Positions 18,001 through 27,122 of a stretch of 64,000 nt of DNA are shown piece by piece. Positions within the stretch are counted from its first letter, which is position 1, and the number at the start of each line of letters is the position of its first letter. The notes beneath the pieces are model-generated. The model was not told the DNA's origin, did no database searches, and saw only the letters and a program-made list of their open reading frames with translations. Origin of the DNA: Streblospio benedicti (taxonomy: Eukaryota > Annelida > Polychaeta > Spionida > Spionidae); contig CM032669.1 of NCBI GenBank assembly GCA_019095985.1, positions 60,516,792-60,580,791 of the forward strand, in the 5' to 3' direction. The position numbers were made by a program, and so were the translations under genes.

Positions 18001-19864
18001 TTCTGTTATGAATAAAAATAAAACATGTTATTAAACAAATATAAATACTAAGAAAAACAGTTATAAACTTTACTACTTTTTGTTCAGTTTTGTATTGGCA
18101 GGTATAGACCGGATGACTGCAGGGATGATTTTACAAAATCATAAAAAGGGGTCCAAAGGCCCCCATAGATTTTAAATAGGGGTCAATAATTTCTTAGAGG
18201 TGCTAGCCCAAAAAATGATATTAATTACCCAACTTTTCTGTATAAAATCACACTAGATTCCAGAAAAAATGCATCACATTTTCAAAAAATTGGGGATAGA
18301 TTAACTAAAAATTATTTGGTCGTTATCCATGAATTTCGGAATATACACATGCTTTTTAAATTTTTTAAATGACGAGGTCGAGTGTACTGTAATTCATACT
18401 AGACTTTCAGTTGGAATTTTTTACAATCGCCAAACAGTCGAGCATGTTTTAATCAGTTCACGCCGTCGGCGTTTTGGTGAGTGCTTGTGTCATTCGCTGT
18501 TAATTGTGTGTGCGGTGGATTAAAGTACGAAGTATAACAATTGTGTTCCATGTGAGCAGGCGACGCCTCACCACGAGATGTGGACGTGGCCATGAAGCTG
18601 GGAGCCGGCTATCCCATGGGGCCCATCGAACTGGGCGACTACGTTGGCCTCGACACCTGCCAGTTCATTATCGACGGTGAGTCGGCGTTTCACTAACCAC
18701 GTTGTTTCTCTCGTGTGAGCAGGAGATGCGTCGTGTGAGCACGTGGACGCCGCCATGAGACTGGGCTGTGGGTTTCCCATGGGGCCCATCCAGCTGTGCG
18801 ACTATTGTGGCGTAGACTTGCAAAAGTTTGTAGTGGATGGTGAGTCGGGTACAGTGGTGCGGCCCCGAGTAATTGTATGTGTTCAAATGCGTGATTGAAA
18901 TACTCTGATGATACTCAGATGCTAAGGAATCACAACCATGTGATGCAATGCGTGAGGTTTACGGGCTGCTGATGTAGATGCTTGGCTTTGATTCACAGCA
19001 GATGATCTCTAGTAAATGTATTGATCGCAAAAAAAATGACTCAAATCACAGTTGAATTTTAGTGGCGATGACAAGCGAAAGAGATCATATTTTTTATACC
19101 GTTTGAATGATTGTAAATTTTAATCTTACATTCTTATCAAAAAATATGTAGTTGACGTAATCTATTATGTGTTATTATATATGTATATGTGGGCCAATAC
19201 CATCCTAGAATTATGCTTGCGAGAGAGATGTGACAGAAAATGTTGGAAATGATCTCCGTCAATAAATGTTAATTAATGTACATATTGAATAAATCTGCCA
19301 CAGATGGTAAATGAAAATGTGATTTTCTAAAGATTCTAAAAAAAATCTTCGCTTTTATCTAAAGTTTCAGCAATTTTAATGATATTTCACTTTTACTTTA
19401 TAACAACCTTTCATTGAATAACAAGTGATACATGTATTGTTTTGTACAAAGTAAGACACATTTTTCCCCAAAAGTGTGATGATTTGCCTACTGCAAAAAA
19501 AAAGAGAAGAAATTTGAATATACTTCAACATAAGAATGTTGGTTTTAAATCATATCTTTTTTTCTTCATAACTGTTCAAAGGTTCAAAAAGTATGAAGAT
19601 GAGAAGATAGATATAATTCAAAATGAGGCATGAAGCTGTAAACCAAATCTCAAGTATTGCATATCAGAATATTCATGTATTTTCAGGCACTTGTTACACA
19701 TTTTAGTGTTTATTTTTACTGTAAATGGCAACTTGTTTTCAGGCTGGCACAAGGCTTACCCAGAAAACCCCCTGTTCAACCCCAGCGAGCTGCTGAACAA
19801 ACTAGTCAGTGAGGGAAAATTAGGTATGAAGTCCGGAGAAGGGTTTTACAACTACAAAAAATAA
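12015..19864 (+). CDS. HADH: mitochondrial 3-hydroxyacyl-CoA dehydrogenase (HADH)
   Basis: Exons: 12015-12128, 13204-13332, 13795-13952, 16081-16207, 16741-16830, 17257-17329, 18560-18676 (7a) or 18723-18839 (7b), 19743-19864. With one exon 7 the product is 309 aa (human 314). The first ~20 residues ([19 protein letters not shown]) look like a matrix-targeting presequence. The NAD site GGGLMG is at 28-33, and the catalytic pair is His164 ([15 protein letters not shown]) and Glu176. The C-terminal domain has [14 protein letters not shown] and ends [11 protein letters not shown]. The enzyme oxidises L-3-hydroxyacyl-CoA to 3-ketoacyl-CoA with NAD+ in mitochondrial beta-oxidation. The start is the first ATG, 463 bp from the divergent GTF2H5. 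Intron 3 hosts an MRPS31-like ORF. AATAAA lies at 19950. All phases agree. Confidence 0.95.
12950..13168. mobile_element. MITE family 3, 35 bp before HADH exon 2
   Basis: It contains the family core GGTGGCAGCACGTGACAG and an inverted CACGTGCTGCCACCTGG, ending with AATGTCCGAAAATATTAAA and GGATTTAT. Copies are at 13606-13772, 49425-49690 and 55372-55600. Arms are TTGATTTTGTGATAAATCC and its complement where complete. Confidence 0.65.
13606..13772. mobile_element. MITE family 3, near-perfect fold-back before HADH exon 3
   Basis: The arms of about 75 bp pair almost fully (ATTGATTTTGTGATAAATCC to its complement at 13750-13770), with only a short loop. The element stops 22 bp before HADH exon 3. 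The word GTTAATGCTTTAT flanks it on both sides (about 13554 and 13775), which could be a flanking duplication. Confidence 0.75.
14244..15350 (+). CDS. MRPS31: mitochondrial ribosomal protein mS31-like, intronless, nested in HADH intron 3
   Basis: An open frame runs from 14244 to the TAG at 15348-15350. The C-terminal block [24 protein letters not shown] and HINWFRDYF matches mS31 (MRPS31), a metazoan-specific small-subunit protein of the mitoribosome. Upstream residues ([25 protein letters not shown]) look like a matrix-targeting signal, so the frame probably extends above 14385. However, no in-frame ATG lies between the TAA at 14241-14243 and the ATG at 14727, which is deep in the protein. 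Either a 5' exon joins at the AG at 14264-14265 (good pyrimidine tract), or a non-AUG start is used, or the copy is a decaying retrogene. AATAAA at 15403 could end its own transcript. Vertebrate MRPS31 is multi-exon, so retroposition is likely. Confidence 0.8.
   Translation, partial: FQPSAFVRCKCEKTEDSRTHYLNFGRHVAHHKLRLLQQPLSLRGAPQLRPYCSSSGGGNDDGNGDSSEKIQLAKPGGLKDALREKRLQEEAVAKDLLRDRDLELEPGTTAAVKVVAEAIGGDANRTSSELLSKLKDHVSLTKEKKAAQSGISKSVSSILGGMKIQKDFKGGRQDDRNVRGRRRQGGSYERGSVIESLSGKKDEKPFQRKKGPVLDEVGLFQGPALNIFSASEKEATSKKDNLFDKLEREELEKMITFPPANQFEEQLRWSKRGILWKFPVDNEQGMEEEMNVGFHEHVFLDHLLEDGFPKKGPIRHFMELVCVGLSKNPFLSVQEKHTHINWFRDYFKGKQKLIDELVVSEPSSEKQL
15403..15408 (+). terminator. poly(A) signal of the nested MRPS31-like gene
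   Basis: AATAAA lies 53 bp after the stop codon, inside HADH intron 3 and on the HADH coding strand. It must be skipped by full-length HADH transcripts. Confidence 0.6.
16210..16740 (+). repeat. tandem duplication covering the 3' end of HADH intron 4 and the start of exon 5
   Basis: The block TTTGAATTTTAAACTCTGG... occurs at about 16370 and again at 16610 (period 240). The upstream unit also carries TTTTTAG followed by GTCATAAAATTGGCACC (16568 onward), a diverged copy of the true exon 5 start GTCATCAAGTTGCCACAG at 16741. Read in phase it gives VIKLAPKKK and a stop. A weaker third unit starts near 16210. Confidence 0.75.
17830..18015. repeat. short palindromic CTAGCCAA repeats in HADH intron 6
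   Basis: ACTAGCCAA(A/T)TGGCTAGTG-type words occur several times (about 17870, 17920, 17958) with a T16 run. They are a degenerate dispersed element without coding capacity. Confidence 0.4.
18560..18676 (+). CDS. HADH: HADH exon 7a (canonical form)
   Basis: 117 nt, phase 1 at both ends, encoding [20 protein letters not shown] then [20 protein letters not shown]. It matches the conserved animal HADH C-terminal domain (AGYPMGP, DYVGLDT). The acceptor is TGTGAGCAG and the donor GTGAGT. The 46-bp segment to exon 7b is too short for normal splicing between them. Confidence 0.9.
18677..18722 (+). promoter_or_regulatory. 46-bp spacer intron between HADH exons 7a and 7b
   Basis: It starts GTGAGT and ends GAGCAG, with a consensus branch site CACTAAC about 20 nt from the 5' splice site. 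Such a short donor-to-branch distance is known to block splicing sterically, which would force a choice of 7a or 7b. Confidence 0.7.
18723..18839 (+). CDS. HADH: HADH exon 7b (alternative, probably mutually exclusive)
   Basis: Same length (117 nt), phases and splice-site wording (GTGAGCAG acceptor, GTGAGT donor) as exon 7a. It encodes [20 protein letters not shown] then [20 protein letters not shown]. By eye 24 of 40 residues equal exon 7a. Changes include Ala to Cys, Gly to Cys and Val to Cys, while GFPMGP, DY and VDG are kept. The frame is open with no stop, so the exon appears to be under selection rather than decaying. Confidence 0.85.
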
Positions 19865-19949
19865 ACATTAGAAAGCTATGTGAATAATTCATGGAATATT
19901 TTTTGTAAAAAAAAAGTCTAAAAAAAATGAATTGTTACACTATGAAATT

Positions 19950-19955
19950 AATAAA
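19950..19955 (+). terminator. HADH poly(A) signal
   Basis: AATAAA, 86 bp after the HADH stop codon and the only canonical signal close to it. Confidence 0.7.
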
Positions 19956-19999
19956 CTTTGTTAGAGAAGGAGACTGTTTTAATTAATCATGTTTACATA

Positions 20000-20600
20000 C
20001 AGATGCAAATTGTGGACTGCAGTTATATATTTTTTGTTTTGTTTTTTGTTTAAATGAATGAAAATAGGATGTTTGAAGAATTGTATTGAAAATATGCTAT
20101 AAACTGAAAAAGGAAGGTATAATAAATGTGTTTACATTGGTAAACTTAAAAATCCAATCGTTAATCTTATTATCTTTTGGTATTTGCATTAATCTTCTTA
20201 TCTTCTGGCAAAGAGATTATGAACGAGTTTGCGACAATAATACACTCCCAATAAGTATATAGAATATTGTGCATACTTACCCTAATATTAAGTTGATAAT
20301 TTTTTCATAACTAACGTACAGCTTTTAAGCATATTTTATTACAAAATTGAACATAAATCTTCGTTGATTAAATAATGCTTACAAAATGACTTGAAGTAAT
20401 GATGCTATAAATATGGACTACCAAAGTGAAAATTCCTTCCCGTATTTGCATGAAATTTTGATAATATTAAAAAGGTACAGTTTCCTTATAATATACTAGT
20501 ACAGTCAATGAATTAATTTGCAAAGAGATATTTGGTTATGTGCAACTTCATAAGAAAAACAAACATTTGGGTTGGGTTTGTAATTTGAAAATTATATGTA
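20000..20600. other. AT-rich intergenic region
   Basis: It lies between HADH and the dehydrogenase gene. I see no reading frame of note, no RNA gene and no recognisable repeat. Confidence 0.5.
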
Positions 20601-20608
20601 CATCATAT

Positions 20609-20742
20609 ATATTTGTACATTCTTTATTCCCTAGTTAACCATAATATAATACAGTTTATTATTGAGTTTATTTGCCCTACAGATAAATTAACTTGTAGTT
20701 CCTGGTTGATCACAAAATCATTAAAACTAGTTGTACCCATCA
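20609..20742 (+). repeat. left inverted repeat flanking the dehydrogenase gene
   Basis: This ~130-bp sequence (containing CCCTAGTTAACCATAATATA and CACAAAATCATTAAAACTAG) returns in reverse complement at 22239-22371. The copies are clearly homologous but carry several substitutions and small indels. Confidence 0.8.
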
Positions 20743-21169
20743 TGTCTCAAATAGAATCTACAGTGAATTACCATTTGCTCATCATAATTAATACTTTTTC
20801 AGGGTTATGTTTCATCTTCATGTTTCATTTAACACAAATCTTTTATTTATTCCCTTTTAAAGTTTCAGTTAAATTAGCCCATATTGTTACCATTTTATTA
20901 ATGGTAAAAGCTATTCATATTTTCAAACAAGCACCACTATTTATACCAGCACTTGGACAATGGTAGTCTGCTCACTGTAGACTGGCAACCTGTGGCAACC
21001 TGCCAAGCAGTGGTCGTCCTTAAACTTGGGGAAACTTTATGTAAACACAGCCTTTTAAGCATGACAAATGAACCTATACACATGTCATTTATATAAGTAT
21101 TTTAGTGTTGCTGTTTTCTTTTTTATAAAATTACTATTGAATTGGCTGATATTTTCTAAGTTACAAAAA

Positions 21170-22081
21170 ATGGATGGAAACAAAGTTGCTAATGTAAAAG
21201 AGCCTGTGAATTTAACTGGCAAAACTGCAATTGTCACCGGGGCTAATACGGGAATTGGAAAAGTCACTGGCAAAGAGCTTGCGAGGCTGGGAGCTCGGGT
21301 GATTTTAGCCTGTCGCAGTCTGAGTCGCGGAGAGGCAGCGAAACAAGAAATAGCGGACGAAACGGGCAGCCAAAATGTGTGTGTGAAACAATTGGATTTA
21401 TCGTCCCTCGACAGCGTGAGAGCTTTCGCCGAGGATTTCAACAGGACAGAAACCAACTTGCACCTACTGGTGAACAATGCAGGTATAATAACGCCCGAAA
21501 GATGGCTCACGTCGGACGGGTTTGAACAAACTTTTGCCACCAATCATCTTGGTCACTTCTTGTTGACGAATCTCTTACTGGACAAACTGAAAAGTAGCGC
21601 TCCGAGCCGAGTGGTGATCGTTTCTTCAGACGCCCATAACGGGGGGCCAATAAAATTGGACGATCTTCAAAGTGAGAAGAAATTTAGTTCGTTTTTAGCT
21701 TATGCACGAAGCAAATCTGCAAACGTTTTATTTGGTGTTCATCTTGCAAAAGTACTCAAAGATTCGGGAGTGACAGCGTACAGTCTTCATCCGGGAGTCG
21801 TTCAAACTGAATTTGGACGAGACCTGTGGATAAAGAAAAATGCCTGCTGCAGTTGTTTTATCGGGTGTCTCGTGAATTGTTTTACATGTGGTAAATATCT
21901 GTCTCCTGAGGACGGTGCTCAGACCACACTGTATTGCTGTCTCGAGCCGAGCATCGCTCTGGATTCTGGTAAATATTACGCAAACTGTAAGGAAAAGCCT
22001 GCAAAATCTCATGCTGTAAACGAAGAAGTTGCAGAAAAATTATGGAATGAATCTGCAAAACTTGTAGGAATAAACAATTGA
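21170..22081 (+). CDS. intronless short-chain dehydrogenase, retinol-dehydrogenase type (303 aa)
   Basis: A classical SDR in one exon. The cofactor motif TGANTGIG is at residues 23-30, NNAG at 102-105, the active-site Ser in VIVSSDAH at about 152, and YARSK at Tyr178 and Lys182. The order and the CRSLSRGEAA segment after the fold resemble RDH11-14/WWOX-like enzymes, which use NADP(H) on retinoids or other lipid aldehydes and ketones. The substrate cannot be read from sequence. The frame opens upstream at ATG 21068, adding a hydrophobic stretch (YFSVAVFFFIKLLLNWLIF) that could be a membrane anchor. The ATG at 21170 (MDGNKV) gives the more usual length. A Cys-rich insert (CCSCFIGCLVNCFTCG) near residue 225 is unusual. 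AATAAA lies at 22112. The lack of introns and flanking inverted repeats suggest a mobilised or retroposed copy, but the frame is intact. Confidence 0.88.
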   Translation: MDGNKVANVKEPVNLTGKTAIVTGANTGIGKVTGKELARLGARVILACRSLSRGEAAKQEIADETGSQNVCVKQLDLSSLDSVRAFAEDFNRTETNLHLLVNNAGIITPERWLTSDGFEQTFATNHLGHFLLTNLLLDKLKSSAPSRVVIVSSDAHNGGPIKLDDLQSEKKFSSFLAYARSKSANVLFGVHLAKVLKDSGVTAYSLHPGVVQTEFGRDLWIKKNACCSCFIGCLVNCFTCGKYLSPEDGAQTTLYCCLEPSIALDSGKYYANCKEKPAKSHAVNEEVAEKLWNESAKLVGINN

Positions 22082-22238
22082 TTCACATTTAGTAGATGAT
22101 AAAGCTTCAGTAATAAAGGTTTGACCTTTCACAAGTGCCGTAAATAGCTGAATAAATAACCATGTTTAAATTGAAATGCAGAGGGTTGATCTGAGGCAGA
22201 AATGAACCGATTGAACACCAGATAATTTGCCCTCCAGG

Positions 22239-22371
22239 ATACAACTAGTTTTAATGATTTTGTGATCATCAACCAGAAACTACCAGTCATTCTATTTGTA
22301 GATCTTGTGCAAATAAATGCAATAATAAACTATTATATTATGGTTAACTAGGGAATAATGAATGTACATGG
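22239..22371 (-). repeat. right inverted repeat flanking the dehydrogenase gene
   Basis: Reverse-complement partner of 20609-20742 (ACAACTAGTTTTAATGATTT, TATATTATGGTTAACTAGGG). The two copies bracket about 1.5 kb that contains only the dehydrogenase gene. Confidence 0.8.
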
Positions 22372-22610
22372 TTCATATGAGGTCAGGCATAATTGAGGAG
22401 CAGACAATAAATTTATGCAGATAAGATAATGTATGCAGTTTTTTTTTAATGATTATATTTCCCCCCATCAGTGGACCATAAGAATTGAGGCGTGGTCTTC
22501 GATACTGTGGTGTGAACACTTGTAGGATTTACCCAACCAGGACATGTTGGAAATAAGCTAGCAGAAAATTAGTATTAATTAGAGAACAGGGGAAATTGCT
22601 AAAAATAAAA

Positions 22611-22735
22611 CTTCTTAATCAAAGGCAACTGCATCAATGGGCTTTGAAAAGATTTTTAATCATTAGAATGGCTTTCATTATTAATTTTCTCAAAGCGCAT
22701 TGATGCAGTTGCTTTCGTTGTTAATTATCACAAAT
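22611..22735. repeat. imperfect fold-back
   Basis: CAAAGGCAACTGCATCAATG on the left pairs with CATTGATGCAGTTGC on the right, around a short AT-rich loop. Non-coding. Confidence 0.6.
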
Positions 22736-22779
22736 TTCATGAAAATATGGGACTGAATTTTCAACTATGGAAGAACTCG

Positions 22780-23595
22780 TAGTTCAGTTTTAATAAATTG
22801 TTTTTTTTTTGTCTTGTTTTTTATTTTTTTTTTTCACAATTTATTTATACAAGTAAACACAACAGCAAAAAAAGCGCCATAAGTATAAAAGTACAGATCT
22901 AAGTAAATAAATTAACATGATATGTATAGCATAAAAATCAGAGGGAATTTCTTTCGAAAATTGAGTATGAAATACAGGGTAATGGTAATAATATAATTTA
23001 TACATTTCAATTTTGGACTTTAGTCATCGTTATGTAATATTTTAAAATTGAATTCTTTAAATTTTGGAATTTCTATGTTTATCAATTTTTCAATATAAAT
23101 TTATTTCCAAATTTCTATAGTGTTATCAAAATCAAATTGTTTAGAATATAAATATATATTTTCATAATTTTTCCTTTAAAATTATTACAATGTACTTACA
23201 AAGATTTTGTCAGGATTATTTAATAAAAAAAGTTTATATTCAATTTTGTTACAAAAAAATATGCTTAACGCGTAAAAGCAGTGCATCGGTTATGAAAAAA
23301 TTGTTATGTTAACATCAAGGTTTGTACAGTGTGTACACATTAATCTGTAATTTTAAAGTCTACCTCCACAAAATATTGTTTGATTCCCTGTTCGAAATAA
23401 ATGGATGCCGTAAACTATGTAATTCATATTTTATTATCATTTTACACACCACACATTGTCCATTCTACTGTGATATGCAGTTCTTCAGTACTATATGAAA
23501 CACGCACTCTTCCAACCGTTCATTCATCACATTTCAGACACAGGGGCAATTTATAGACTAAAATATAAGCTTAACACTAAGGAACTCACCCCCGA
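22780..23595. other. AT-rich intergenic stretch
   Basis: It begins with T-rich tracts (22799-22835). No gene is supported and no repeat boundary was seen. Confidence 0.45.
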
Positions 23596-23597
23596 AG

Positions 23598-23657
23598 TAA
23601 CATTTAAGTGGTGATGGGATTACTTGTAACAAGTAATCCCAACACCACTTAAATGTT
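23598..23657. repeat. near-perfect hairpin (~28-bp arms)
   Basis: AACATTTAAGTGGTG, one base, then TGGGATTACTTGT is followed directly by its complement. There is almost no loop, so this is a cruciform-prone palindrome, either a solo MITE tip or a recombination scar. Confidence 0.8.
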
Positions 23658-24046
23658 TGTTCACCAGCTTTGTGATTCCTGTTATGCATTGTTAATACTG
23701 AGAATAATTTAGACAGTGTGTACTTTAGCCTTAGAAGTATTGTTTTGTTTCGTTTTGATTATGAATCAATATCATTTGGATTTTTATTTTTGAAAGAATA
23801 GTGTACATATAGTAAATTTATAAGAAATTGAAAAGGTCTCTAAAGAGATGAAAAGCTTATGTGAAATAAATAAATTTAAAATTTTACATATTATAGGTTA
23901 GAAAACTAATGTTGTAGGAAAAGACTATACATGAAATGAAATGAGACCTACTGCCACGTACATAGTACATAGAATAACTTTTATACATTTAATAACATCA
24001 TCTTTTACCTTTACATGAAGAACAAGTGTATGGCTTGTTCTTAAAG

Positions 24047-24523
24047 CTATCTAGTTTTTTTTTTATTGAATTTTAAACAAATTGCGTGATACCAAAACAG
24101 ACATTGGTCACATTGGATGGAGCTTGAAGCAAAGTTTTTCACATTGTCAATGCAAACATGATGACAAATTGGACATACATAAGAGAAAGGTGTTGAATCT
24201 GTGTTATCACTTTTTAAAACTTGAATGACATTGTAATTTTCTTCACAACTTAGATCAAGTGTTAGCGATTCTAACACTTTAATGTCATTAATGTCATCCT
24301 TAATAGCATCATTTTCAATGGAAGTACCTGCAATTGACACTGCTGAACACACATTTTGTACAGCTGCATTAGCATCTGCCAATAAAAGCCCGCTAAAGTC
24401 ACCACATGGTCTACCCCATGGAATAAATCGTTGTACAATTGCATCCTCTCCTGTATTTTTTGTATGCCCTGGCCGTGGTTCACCAGGGCCAGACATAACA
24501 AAACTTTCCCGTCGGCATGGCAT
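24047..24523 (-). CDS. PHD-finger-like ORF fragment, probably mobile-element derived
   Basis: A 158-aa frame whose C-terminal part has a Cys/His array: YVCPICHHVC, QCDQC, then WYHAICL, the C4HC3-like spacing of PHD fingers. I do not recognise the first ~100 residues. The last residues (KFNKKKTR) are translated from AATAAAAAAAAAA, so the ORF runs straight into a poly(A)-like tract. This suggests a retroposed 5'-truncated copy. PHD-like fingers occur in several animal retroelement and transposon proteins as well as chromatin factors. No flanking exon was found. Confidence 0.4.
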   Translation of the reverse strand: MPCRRESFVMSGPGEPRPGHTKNTGEDAIVQRFIPWGRPCGDFSGLLLADANAAVQNVCSAVSIAGTSIENDAIKDDINDIKVLESLTLDLSCEENYNVIQVLKSDNTDSTPFSYVCPICHHVCIDNVKNFASSSIQCDQCLFWYHAICLKFNKKKTR

Positions 24524-24834
24524 GCTGTTCTATACTCGACCCAGGCCCGTAGCTACTATGAGGCAATTGAGGCTGATGCCTCGTCGCTATTGGCTTCTGC
24601 CTCATCGCCTCGTCGCTTTTTCTGATTTGCCTCAAGTTTATAAAAATTCCACCACAAGGATAATTTTATGGCAGAAATTATTAAATCTTGATAAGTGGAA
24701 AAATAACAAACTATTTTGATTAATATCAAAATAATATTATCTTGCTTTCACATATTTTCACTTCTCAGTTTCCATTGTGATTAAGAATACTGAGTACATT
24801 ATGATGTGTAATTTCTGTTATTTTGTTAGTTTTA

Positions 24835-24972
24835 ATGCAATAGGTGTGTATTATATATATATTATACACATAAAGTGGATCAAAACTTACAGTTATTTTG
24901 TTACTTTTAATGCAAGAGGTGTGTATGTTATATACACACCTATTGTGTATGTTATATACACACCTCTGCCAA
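24835..24972. repeat. tandem and palindromic GTGTGTATGTTATATACACACC repeats
   Basis: Units around TTTTAATGCAAKAGGTGTGT and the self-complementary GTGTATGTTATATACACAC recur two to three times. Reading frames here reflect the repeat. Confidence 0.6.
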
Positions 24973-25279
24973 ACATTCTAGCCCTATATTTATCTGCTAC
25001 CTTGATGCTTCCAAGGATTTTTGACCGGCTAAATTTTTGGGTGCTTTTTGATAACTTTTAAAAAAGGGGAATGCCTGTAATTGTTGTCAGGATTCTTATC
25101 CATTGGTATACTAGTCAAAATTTCTATGTTCAATGGGGATCTAGTGTGTCCTCAGTAGCTCAGAGCGCATTTTCTAGCCCCTATATTTATGAGACACAGT
25201 GTGTCTTAAAAAATACGTAATGCCTGCCACTGAGTTGCTGAATTCAAGCCTCATTTTTGAGTGTTACTATTTATACGGT

Positions 25280-25435
25280 ATGCACGCCAAGCGGAGGTTT
25301 GAATTTTTGGGCAAGAGCCACACCTCTGCAAAAAGAACTCACCTAGTTTGAAAACTATATAGTGTGATCCCCCCCACCCCTGAGGCTCAGTTGGCTACCT
25401 AGCCTGCCTTGTAAAACACCACGTGGCCTCCCATT
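25280..25435. repeat. second copy of the 5215-5445 dispersed repeat
   Basis: ACGCCAAGCGGAG, AAAAGAACTCACCTA, TAGTGTGATCCC and GAGGCTCAGTTGG appear in the same order as in the 5.2-kb copy. Confidence 0.6.
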
Positions 25436-25939
25436 TGGTATACTAGTGGGTCAATTTCTCCCTCATCTGAGAATGTTTTGCCCTTGTGAATTACATATCC
25501 AGATCCAGATCCAGATCCAGTCAATGTAGTCAGCTTTTAAATCATCAAATGGTACCAGGCAATCAAGGAGTTAAATTTTCAATGTATATGTTGATGACTT
25601 ATCTCGTGCTGTCAATGATCGTAATGTGAAGAATAATAGGTGTGAATAAGCCATGTACAAGGTGAAGCTGATATGCAGTACAACATTGGTCTGACAAAGG
25701 ATTGTTGCAGAAAAATGTAAGTATGAAACATTAGTAGTATTTCAACACATGCAGGATGAAGTGTATGCCTTACACCCTGTGTAACTATGTGGAATATGAA
25801 CATTTGTGGACATTATTGAGTGAGTGTAAATTGTGATGGTTATTGTATTTACATGTACATATCGTATATTTGTTTGGTTATTTATGTATTGTATTTTGCA
25901 GACTGTACCATCGTTCCCAAATAAATACTTGAACGAGGA

Positions 25940-26590
25940 GTCTTTCTTGTGTGTTTTATCAATCATTTATGTATCAATCATTTAATGTACGCTGATGATA
26001 CAGTTCTTATTGCCCCATCTATAAGTATTCTTCAACATCTTATTCTTGTGTGTGAGAAGTATGCTAGTACTTCTGAGATTGTATTTAATGTCAAGAAAAC
26101 TGTTTATATGTGTATCAAATCTAAGATTGTGTTCATGCCTAATGTACCTAAACTATTACTTCTTGGTCAGCCGGTTAAACTTGTCGACAAATATAAGTAC
26201 TTAGGTGTCATTACGACAAGGGATTGTAAAGATGACTGATATTTCCAAGTTGCGTTGCAATTTATACTCTCGGGGAAACAGTGTTATTTGTAATTTTAAG
26301 GCATGCAGCGATGATGTTAAGACTCACCTTTTAAGACTTATTGCACTAGTTTTTCTCTGGGTCGTATTAAGGTTGCTTATAATAGAGTTTTTAGGATACT
26401 GATGAACCTTAAGCACCGCATCAGTATATCAAGAACTTTTTTAGACTACAATGTTCATCATTTTGATATAGTATTGAGGAATGCTATCACTGGATTTATA
26501 AAGAGATTAGAATCCTCTGAGAACAATCTTGTGCAACTTATTACTAAGTCTCTAGTGGTTTGTTTACATATTGGAAGACTGTGATATTTT
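25940..26590 (+). mobile_element. 3' part of a non-LTR retrotransposon (LINE), reverse transcriptase and C-terminus
   Basis: The frame 25949-26239 has the RT catalytic motif MYADDTVLIAPS (about 25985) followed by FNVKKTVYMCI and YKYLGV, the usual order of LINE palm and thumb motifs. After a frameshift the next frames (26205-26584) give the conserved LINE C-terminal region (NLYSRGNSV, FKACSDDVKTHL, AYNRVFRILM). The 5' half is missing. The type resembles CR1/L2-like LINEs, but the clade is not certain. Confidence 0.75.
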
Positions 26591-26639
26591 AATACTGTAT
26601 TTAATTTTCTAGTCCACACAACTTTAACGGGTAACTCTA

Positions 26640-27055
26640 GAGACAGTGGGGGCTTGAGAGAAAGTGGGCGTTTGTAAATATATGGCGGGGGGGGGGAAGC
26701 GAGCTTGTGCATGTACGCCTCAGTGGGGAAGGGGGTACTAAAAAGAGAAAGTGGTGGCTTGTGAATTTATGGCTGGAGGAGGGGGGCCTGAAGAGAATGT
26801 GAGAGGTTGAGAGAATGGTGGGGGGGGCTTGTGAGTATTTGGCAGGGGTGGGCTTGAGAAATGGCGGCAGCTTTTGAGAGTATGGGGATGAGGGGGGTGC
26901 TTGAGAGAAGGTGAGAGCTTGAGAGAATGGGGGCGCTTGTGAGTATATGACTGAGGGCGGATGGCTTGGCTTAAGAGAAGGTAGGCGCTTGAGAGGCGGT
27001 GGGGGGAGGGGGCTTGAACCCACGGGGGGGGGGGGGGGGGGGCTTAAAACCCCAA
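26640..27055. repeat. G-rich degenerate minisatellite with poly-G tracts
   Basis: Imperfect units of the form GAGAGAAKGKGGGGCTTGTGAGTATATGG repeat over about 400 bp with G runs up to 18 (near 27024-27042). Proline-rich frames on the other strand are repeat artefacts. It could form G-quadruplexes. Confidence 0.75.
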
Positions 27056-27122
27056 AGTTCCCAGCTGGATCCATCACTGAGTTTTGATGTGCCTTTCAGA
27101 AATTACAGTCAGTAAGTTATGG

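Noticed and set aside
20613-20966. 117-aa hydrophobic frame before the dehydrogenase
   Set aside because: It overlaps the left inverted repeat and is AT-rich low-complexity translation.
24500-24720. Coding exon upstream of the PHD-like ORF
   Set aside because: The plus-strand frames here have no motif, and the minus strand shows only a dispersed-repeat end (CCCGTAGCTA word).
26637-27077. Proline-rich 146-aa frame on the minus strand
   Set aside because: Produced by the G-rich minisatellite; no start context, motif or exon partner.
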